Shown piece by piece: positions 14,039-19,046 of a stretch of 19,046 bases of DNA. Source of the stretch: Lentisphaerota bacterium (lineage in GTDB: Bacteria; Verrucomicrobiota; Lentisphaeria; Oligosphaerales; JAFGRS01). A program made the position numbers and the translations under genes. How positions within the stretch are numbered: position 1 is the first letter of the stretch; each line of letters opens with the position of its first letter. The stretch is taken from the NCBI GenBank assembly GCA_012514865.1, contig JAAYZO010000553.1, positions 1 to 19,046 on the forward strand, read 5' to 3'. Under the pieces are notes generated by a model, which saw nothing but the letters and a program-made list of their open reading frames with translations, was not told where the DNA came from and made no database searches.

Positions 14039-15456
14039 GCACACCCCGCCGCCATCACCGCACCACCGCCGCCGCCATCCTCGCGGCCGTCTGCCTCGCC
14101 GCCGCGGCCCTGCCCGCCGCCGAGGCCCTCGACACGGCCATCGCCAAGGCCGAGGCCGACCTCGCCGCACAGCGCCAGACCCTTGCCGAGGCCTACGCCG
14201 AGATCGGCGCCGAGAAGCAGGCCCTCGTCAGCGAAACCGCGGCACTCCGGCAGCGCCTCGAGGCCCTCCGCCGCGAGACCGCCGCCCTCGAACAGCGCGC
14301 CCAGGCCGACCGCCGCGGCGCCGCCGACCTCGACGCCCGGCGCGATCGCGACCGCCAGCAGGCCGCCAGCCTCGCCGCCATGGCCCTCGACTACCGCCGC
14401 GCCTTCGAAACCCGACTCTCCGCCGCCGAGGCCGGCGCCGCCGGCGACGCCCTCGAGGCCCTCGACCGCGCCTTCGGCAGCCAGGCCGACACCCTCACAC
14501 CCGAGACCCTCGACCAGCTCTGCAGACTCAGCCTCCAGCGCGGCCGCGACAGCCTCGGCGGACACCGCCAGAGCGGACAGGCCGTCGATGACGACGGACG
14601 TATCCTCAACGGTACCGGCCTCACCTTCGGACCCCTCGCCTTCTTCCAGGCCGAGGACGGCCGCGCCGGACTGGCCGTGCAGCCCGTCGGAAGCCTCCAC
14701 CCCGCCCTCTATGACGACGTCACCCCCGCCCAGCAGGCCGCCCTCCGCGAGCTCTTCGAGAAGGGCCGCGCCGCCGTCCCGGTCGATGTCACCATGGGCC
14801 ACGCCATCCGCCTCAACGCCAGCCGCGACACCCTCACCGGACACCTCGCCAAGGGCGGTATCGTCATGGTGCCCCTCCTCGTGCTCGGGGCCCTCTGCGC
14901 TCTGGTCATTGTCGGCAAGGCCATCCAGGTCACCACCCTCATCGGCGAGTCCTGCCGGCCGCGCGCCGCCGAGATCGCGGCGGCCGTCCGCAACGGCGAT
15001 CTCGAGCAGGCCCAGGCCCTCACCGCACGCCTCGGCAGACCCCTCCGCGCCGTCCTCCAGGCCGGCATCGCCCAGCGCCAGGCCAGTCGCGAACGCCTCG
15101 AGGAGGTCCTCTTCGAACGCATCGCCGCCGAGGTGCCCCCCCTGGAACGCTTCCTCGGCACCCTCGCCGTCAGCGCCAGCGCCGCGCCCCTCCTCGGATT
15201 GCTCGGCACCGTCACCGGCATGATCCATACCTTCCGCCTCATCACCGTCTTCGGCAGCGGCGACGCCCGCCTCCTCTCCTCGGGCATCTCCGAGGCCCTC
15301 ATCACCACCGAGGTCGGCCTCGTCATCGCCATACCGGCCCTCCTCAGCCATGCCTACCTGGCACGACGCGTCCGACAGGCCGTCAGCCTCGTCCAGGAGG
15401 CCGCCGTCATGTTCGCCAATGGCCTCCACGCACAGCCGCCGGAGCCGCCCGCATGA
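14035..15456 (+). CDS. TtpC-like MotA/TolQ/ExbB proton channel protein with a large periplasmic N-terminal coiled coil
   Basis: The 473-residue product combines a cleavable signal (1-29), a periplasmic coiled coil (about 32-130), a globular linker (about 150-265), and a C-terminal ExbB/TolQ unit. Membrane helices lie at about 274-296, 376-400 and 424-443. The ExbB motif is plain: PLLGLLGTVTGMIHTF at 385-400 and SGISEALITTEVGLVIAIPALL at 416-437. ExbB alone is about 230 residues; the extra N-terminal half is the hallmark of TtpC, which in Vibrio is required for TonB2 (not TonB1) energy transfer and is thought to span the periplasm. The ATG at 14035 overlaps the upstream stop and begins the signal peptide; an in-frame start further upstream would be inside the DUF3450 gene. 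The stop overlaps exbB by four bases. Confidence 0.92.
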   Translation: MSTPRRHHRTTAAAILAAVCLAAAALPAAEALDTAIAKAEADLAAQRQTLAEAYAEIGAEKQALVSETAALRQRLEALRRETAALEQRAQADRRGAADLDARRDRDRQQAASLAAMALDYRRAFETRLSAAEAGAAGDALEALDRAFGSQADTLTPETLDQLCRLSLQRGRDSLGGHRQSGQAVDDDGRILNGTGLTFGPLAFFQAEDGRAGLAVQPVGSLHPALYDDVTPAQQAALRELFEKGRAAVPVDVTMGHAIRLNASRDTLTGHLAKGGIVMVPLLVLGALCALVIVGKAIQVTTLIGESCRPRAAEIAAAVRNGDLEQAQALTARLGRPLRAVLQAGIAQRQASRERLEEVLFERIAAEVPPLERFLGTLAVSASAAPLLGLLGTVTGMIHTFRLITVFGSGDARLLSSGISEALITTEVGLVIAIPALLSHAYLARRVRQAVSLVQEAAVMFANGLHAQPPEPPA

Positions 15457-16124
15457 ACGGCCTGCAGACCCTCCTCCATGACCTCTGGCAAAGCCTCGCC
15501 GCCGGCGGCGCCCTGATGGTGCCGCTGTTCGTCATCACCTGGCTCATCTGGGGCTCTTACCTCGCCCTCTGGCTGCGGCTCCGCCAGGCCCTCCAGGGCG
15601 GCGATGCCGAGGAGCTCCGCCTCGATGAACACCTGCGCCGACAGGCCGACCCGCGGCCGGTCTGCGACTGGCTCGAGACCCTCCCCGGAGCCGTGCCCAG
15701 GCTCACCCGCCATATCCTCATGCGCCGACGCTGGGGCCTCTCCTTCCGCGAGGCCTGCGCCCAGTGCCGCTTCCAGGAACTCGACCCCTACCACTACGCC
15801 ATGGTCTGGCTCGGCGCCCTCATCGTCGCCGCGCCCCTCCTCGGACTCCTCGGAACCGTCTTCGGCATGATCGGCACCTTCGACGCCGTCGCCAGCCGCA
15901 GCGGCGATGCCGCACACCTCGTCGCCAGCGGCATCAGCAAGGCCCTCCTCACCACCGAGGTCGGCCTCCTCGCAGCCCTGCCGGGGACCTTCGGACTGGC
16001 TCACCTCTTCCGACTCTACCGGCACCTCGGCAGCCGACTGGACCGCTGCGAACGGCTCCTCGCCCTCGTGCTCGAACACCACGACCAGCCGCCGGCCGCC
16101 AACCCCGGTGAGGTGCGCCCATGA
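15453..16124 (+). CDS. ExbB-family proton channel subunit (ExbB2)
   Basis: This is a 223-residue inner-membrane protein of normal ExbB size. Helix 1 lies at about 18-42, a cytoplasmic loop at about 45-112, and helices 2 and 3 at about 116-141 and 167-188. The MotA/TolQ/ExbB signature is intact: PLLGLLGTVFGMIGTF at 128-143 and SGISKALLTTEVGLLAALP at 159-177. ExbB pentamers surround ExbD helices and couple proton flow to TonB movement. It is the second ExbB-like protein in this operon, as expected next to a TtpC protein. Start and stop both overlap the neighbours by four bases (ATGA), so it is firmly part of the operon. Confidence 0.95.
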   Translation: MNGLQTLLHDLWQSLAAGGALMVPLFVITWLIWGSYLALWLRLRQALQGGDAEELRLDEHLRRQADPRPVCDWLETLPGAVPRLTRHILMRRRWGLSFREACAQCRFQELDPYHYAMVWLGALIVAAPLLGLLGTVFGMIGTFDAVASRSGDAAHLVASGISKALLTTEVGLLAALPGTFGLAHLFRLYRHLGSRLDRCERLLALVLEHHDQPPAANPGEVRP

Positions 16125-16528
16125 GACGCCTCGGCAGTATCGGCATCCGCAATCAGGAGAGCGCTGAGGTCAACCTCTCCCCTCTCATCGATATGGTCTT
16201 CCTCCTCCTCATCTTCTTCATGGTCACCACCGTCTTCGTCGAAGAGACCGGCGTCGACGTCGACAAGCCCCGCGCCGCCAGCGCCGAGGCCCTCGAGAAG
16301 ACCAGCATCCTCATCGCCGTCAGCCGCGATGGCCAGGTCGTCTACGGCGGCCAGACCCTCGGCGTCAACCGCGTCCGCGGCCTCGTGGCCCGGCTCCTCC
16401 AGAACCGCGATATGCCCGTCATCGTCATCGCCGACGAACAGGCCGCCACCGGCCGCGTCGTCGAGGTCATCGACCAGTGCAAACTCGCGGGCGCCGGCAA
16501 GGTCAGCCTGGCCGCCCAGCGACCCTGA
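16121..16528 (+). CDS. ExbD/TolR-family biopolymer transport protein (ExbD2)
   Basis: The 135-residue product has a short cytoplasmic tail, one membrane helix at about 22-42 and a periplasmic domain to the end. The family motif NLSPLIDMVFLLLIFFMV at 18-35 contains the essential membrane Asp24 that carries protons through the ExbB ring. The periplasmic part ends in the usual VIVIADEQAATGRVVEVIDQC stretch, which pairs with TonB and peptidoglycan-side partners. ATG overlaps the exbB stop; the tonB start follows 19 bases after the stop. Confidence 0.96.
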   Translation: MRRLGSIGIRNQESAEVNLSPLIDMVFLLLIFFMVTTVFVEETGVDVDKPRAASAEALEKTSILIAVSRDGQVVYGGQTLGVNRVRGLVARLLQNRDMPVIVIADEQAATGRVVEVIDQCKLAGAGKVSLAAQRP

Positions 16529-16547
16529 TCCGGAGAAAGACACGACC

Positions 16548-17321
16548 GTGCAGCCGTCCCGCGAAGTCAGCACCTACGAACGCCCCGCACCCGCCTGGCC
16601 ATGGCGCCTGGCGGTCGGCACCGGCGCGCTGGTCCTGACCGCGCTTACGGCCCTCCTCGTGCCCCTGGCTGACCTCATGAGCCGCGGCCCCCAGCCCTCG
16701 ACGGTGACCTACCGCACCATCGAACTCAGCCCCTGGCAGCCCCCGCCGGCACCGCAGGCCACCCCGCCGCCACCGCCACCACCACCCGCACCCCCGCCGC
16801 CGCTCCAGCCACGACCGATAGCGCCTGCCCCGGCACCGCCCGCGCCAACCGAGCGCCTCCGGCTGCCCCTCCGACTCGACTTCAGCCTCACCCCGACCCG
16901 CGGCGAGGTCGCCCTCGACTTCGATCCGACGCCCTTCGCGGTGACCATCCCCACCGAGAGCGCCCCGACGCCGCCCGCGCCACCCGCGCCGCCACCGCCC
17001 GAACCGCCCGCCAAGACAGCAGAGCCGGCCGAACTCAGGGACCTCGACCGCGCCCCCGAGGTCGTCGTCCAGACCCGGCCGGTCTACCCCTACCGCGCCC
17101 GCGCTCAGCGCCTCGAGGGCCATGTCGACCTCCGCTTTACCGTCACCACCGACGGCCGCGTCGTCGACGTGGAGTGCCTCCAGGCCGAGCCCCCCCATGT
17201 CTTCGACGACGCCGCCATCGCCGCGGTGCGACGCTGGACCTTCTCCCCCGGCCAGCGCCAGGGCCAGCCCGTCGCCGCCCGCATGCAGATACGCATACGC
17301 TTTACCCTGGAAGAACCCTGA
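16548..17321 (+). CDS. TonB-family energy transducer (TonB2 type)
   Basis: The 257-residue product has one N-terminal membrane anchor at about 18-42, then proline-rich spacers (about 63-100 and 138-156) that span the periplasm, and a C-terminal TonB domain (about 172-254; RPVYPYRARAQRLEGHVDLRF and AIAAVRRWTFSPG). TonB carries energy from ExbB/ExbD to outer-membrane receptors. The membrane helix lacks the Ser/His pair of E. coli TonB, which fits a system that uses TtpC. A non-proline beta-rich insert at 101-135 (LRLPLRLDFSLTPTRGE) divides the proline spacers. I chose the GTG at 16548, 19 bases after exbD and preceded by GGAGAAAG; a longer ORF from 16329 overlaps exbD in another frame. The stop overlaps the TPR gene start (TGATG). 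Confidence 0.93.
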   Translation: MQPSREVSTYERPAPAWPWRLAVGTGALVLTALTALLVPLADLMSRGPQPSTVTYRTIELSPWQPPPAPQATPPPPPPPPAPPPPLQPRPIAPAPAPPAPTERLRLPLRLDFSLTPTRGEVALDFDPTPFAVTIPTESAPTPPAPPAPPPPEPPAKTAEPAELRDLDRAPEVVVQTRPVYPYRARAQRLEGHVDLRFTVTTDGRVVDVECLQAEPPHVFDDAAIAAVRRWTFSPGQRQGQPVAARMQIRIRFTLEEP

Positions 17322-18805
17322 TGACGCCCACCCCCACCCCAGCGCCGCGACCCTGGCACCCAGCCGGCACCGCCCTCGCCGCCGCGGCCCTGCTCCTGGC
17401 CCTCGCCGCCGCCGCCCAGGACAACCCCCCGGCCAGCGAACCCGCCGCGCCACCGGCCGTGGCGCAGGCCCCGGACGGCGCGACCCAGGGCGCCGCCACG
17501 GCCACCGAACCCGCCGTCACACCGGCCGAGGCGCAGGCCCTCGCCGCTGCCGCCGAACGCGCCAAGGCCGACCCCGCCGGCGCCGCCGCCGACCTCCGCG
17601 CCGCCCTCAACCCGGCCAGCAGCGCCGCGCTGCCCTTCACCGCCGCTGCCTATGCCCTCCAGGCCGGCCGCAACGACGAGGCCATCGACGACCTCGAAGA
17701 GGCCCTCCGACGCCTCCCCACCTTCCACCGCGCCCGCCTCAACCTCGCCAAGATGCTCCTGCGCCGCAATCAGCACGCCCTCGCCGCCGGCCACCTGCGC
17801 GAGCTCCTCCGTCAGCCCGGACAGGACCCCGCCGAACTCTGGCGACTCCTCGCCTTCGCACTCCTCGCCGATGGCCACCCCGCCGCCGCGGAGGCCGCCT
17901 GCTGCCAGGCCCTCGTCTGGAACCCCGACGATGCCGAAATCCTCGAGGTCCTCGCCCGCAGCCTCGTCGACCAGGGCCGACCCGAAGACGCCGGCCCGCT
18001 CGCCCGACAGCAGCTCCGGCGCCAGCCCGACGACCGGCGCTGGTGGCAGGTCGCCATCCACGCCGCCCTCGCGGCCGATGACCGCCGCGAAGCCACCGTC
18101 CTGCTCGAGTCCTGCCGCCGACTCGGCCACGCCGACGCCGCCCTCCTGGCCACCCTCGCCGATCTCTACCTCGACCAGGGACTCGACCAGGCCGCCGCCG
18201 AGACCTACGCCGCCATCGACCCCGCTGCCCTCGACCCGGAACGCCTCCTGCGCGCCACCGAGGCCCTCCTGGCACGCCAACAGCCCGACGCCGCCCGCAA
18301 ACTCCTGAACACCCTCGACGCCACCGCCGCCGCCCTGACCCCGGCCCAGACCGCCGTCGCCCGACGCCTCGCCGGCCACGCCGCCCTCCTCAGCGGCGAC
18401 CCCGAAGCCCTGCCGATCCTCGACGAAGCCCTCCGGCTCGACCCCCTCGACGGCAAGGCCCTCGCCCTCGTCGCGGAAGCCATGGGCGCCATGGGACGCC
18501 GCCAGCAGAGCACCAGCCAGCAGGTCCTCGACGGCCAGAGCCTCCTCGAGACCGCCGAGATGAAACGAGGGCACGACCCCGCCAGCGCCGCCGAGTTCCT
18601 CCGCCGCGCTGCCACCCGCGAGGGCTTCGAACTCCGCGCCCTCGCCGCCCTGACCCAGCTCGCCATCGACCAGCACCGCTACCACGAGGCCCTGCAGCAC
18701 CTCCAGAAGATCCTGACCCTGACCTCGGAACCCGCCTGGCGGTTCTTCCATGACCAGGTCCTCGAGGCCTGCCGACAGGTCCCCCTGACACCCGCCGCAC
18801 CCTGA
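17321..18805 (+). CDS. TPR-repeat exported protein at the end of the TonB2 operon
   Basis: The 494-residue product has a signal sequence at about 14-33 (ALAAAALLLALAAAAQ), an Ala/Pro-rich linker to about 70, then helical hairpins to the end that read as tetratricopeptide repeats. TPR-type positions recur, for example NDEAIDDLEEALRRLPTFHRARLNLAKML and WNPDDAEILEVLARSLVDQGRPEDA; I count roughly eight to ten degenerate units. Such a TPR protein closes TonB2/TtpC operons in Vibrio and other genera and is thought to work in the periplasm as a scaffold; its partner is not established. Its ATG overlaps the tonB stop by one base. It is the last gene of the operon; a 14-bp inverted repeat begins right after its stop. 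Confidence 0.88.
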   Translation: MTPTPTPAPRPWHPAGTALAAAALLLALAAAAQDNPPASEPAAPPAVAQAPDGATQGAATATEPAVTPAEAQALAAAAERAKADPAGAAADLRAALNPASSAALPFTAAAYALQAGRNDEAIDDLEEALRRLPTFHRARLNLAKMLLRRNQHALAAGHLRELLRQPGQDPAELWRLLAFALLADGHPAAAEAACCQALVWNPDDAEILEVLARSLVDQGRPEDAGPLARQQLRRQPDDRRWWQVAIHAALAADDRREATVLLESCRRLGHADAALLATLADLYLDQGLDQAAAETYAAIDPAALDPERLLRATEALLARQQPDAARKLLNTLDATAAALTPAQTAVARRLAGHAALLSGDPEALPILDEALRLDPLDGKALALVAEAMGAMGRRQQSTSQQVLDGQSLLETAEMKRGHDPASAAEFLRRAATREGFELRALAALTQLAIDQHRYHEALQHLQKILTLTSEPAWRFFHDQVLEACRQVPLTPAAP

Positions 18806-18851
18806 CGGATCTTCCGCCACGGGCCCTTGCCGCCCCATGGCGGAAGATCCG
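18806..18851. repeat. 14-bp perfect inverted repeat directly after the TonB operon (terminator-like)
   Basis: CGGATCTTCCGCCA (18806-18819) pairs perfectly with TGGCGGAAGATCCG (18838-18851) across an 18-base loop. It starts on the base after the TPR-gene stop codon. In RNA this is a stable stem that could end or protect the transcript, but no T run follows, so it is not a classic intrinsic terminator. It could also be the outer arm of the repeat element that follows. Confidence 0.75.
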
Positions 18852-18863
18852 CTGGACGGGATA

Positions 18864-19046
18864 TCCACGGCGTTGCCGCCGATCTCCCGTGGACGTCGCC
18901 CGGAGCACGGCGAAACACCGCGCACGACAGCATCAGCGTGTCTCGGCGAGCCTCCGCCCTGACGCCCTGAAAGGGCATCATCCGTCAGCCCAGGGCAACG
19001 CCCTGGGAAATAGGATGTTACGCATCGCAGGCTGAAAGTCTGCGAC
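18864..19046. repeat. Cluster of short hairpins resembling a PVC-type REP/dispersed intergenic repeat, cut by the window end
   Basis: Five small dyads occur in a gene-free stretch. TCCACGG/CCGTGGA pair at 18864-18893, enclosing CGGC-GTT-GCCG at 18868-18878. GCCCT-GAA-AGGGC lies at 18964-18976, flanked by TGA/TCA (whole 18960-18980). CCCAGGGC-AAC-GCCCTGGG lies at 18989-19007. GCAGGCT-GAA-AGTCTGC lies at 19027-19043, with one G-T pair. Three-base loops (GAA, AAC) recur. This AGGGC...CCCAGGGC...CTGGGAAA layout is what I recall from dispersed non-coding repeats of Planctomycetes/Verrucomicrobia genomes; copy number cannot be seen here. No transposase is in the window. Confidence 0.65.

Noticed and set aside
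13963..15429. A 488-residue open frame on the minus strand
   Set aside because: It is antisense to the TtpC-like gene, whose signal peptide, helices and ExbB motif are clear on the plus strand.
18806..18851. Intrinsic terminator of the TonB operon
   Set aside because: The 14-bp stem is strong but no T-rich tract follows; I list it as an inverted repeat instead.
17105..18925. A 606-residue open frame on the minus strand
   Set aside because: It is antisense to the TonB and TPR genes, Gly/Glu-rich and without domains: a GC artefact.

Overview
The window is very GC-rich (close to 70% by eye). It carries about 14 real genes plus many spurious long ORFs produced by the high GC. Several things point to a Gram-negative member of the PVC group, probably the Lentisphaerota/Kiritimatiellota side: an LPS-type heptosyltransferase, a complete TonB energisation operon, a DUF2851 protein, a membrane Ser/Thr kinase with an extracytoplasmic tail, and intergenic repeats of a kind I associate with PVC genomes. 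That placement is inference; there is no rRNA or other marker gene to settle it.

Layout. (1) 1-214: gene-free low-complexity repeats. (2) 215-2596, minus strand: a tight cluster reading HtrA/DegP-type periplasmic protease, FtsB/DivIC-like division protein, class I fumarase beta subunit. (3) 2619-8814, plus strand: DUF2851 protein; then, behind a good sigma70-type promoter, a metallophosphoesterase, a family 9 glycosyltransferase (heptosyltransferase-like), an exported protein of unknown function and a transmembrane Ser/Thr kinase, the last three nearly or directly abutting. (4) 8798-12797, minus strand: folD, overlapping the kinase 3' end tail to tail, then a strong intrinsic terminator, pyruvate phosphate dikinase, and a 32-residue very basic protein at the head of the ppdK transcript behind a clear promoter. 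(5) 13217-18805, plus strand: a six-gene operon with nearly every junction overlapping (DUF3450 coiled-coil protein, TtpC-like ExbB, ExbB2, ExbD2, TonB2, TPR protein). This matches the Vibrio-type TonB2/TtpC system. (6) 18806-19046: a 14-bp inverted repeat followed by several short hairpins that look like a REP-type element running off the window edge.

How the genes fit together. The main machine is the TonB2/TtpC complex. The two ExbB-like proteins and ExbD would convert proton motive force into movement of TonB. DUF3450, the periplasmic part of TtpC and the TPR protein probably bridge to the outer membrane. No TonB-dependent receptor is present, so the substrate is unknown. HtrA (periplasmic quality control), the heptosyltransferase (LPS core) and the kinase plus its exported partner are also envelope functions. 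PpdK, FolD and fumarase are central metabolism.

I found no RNA genes, CRISPR array, prophage, transposase or defence system. The least explained items are the exported protein/kinase pair, the tiny basic protein ahead of ppdK, the DUF2851 protein and the repeat elements at both ends.
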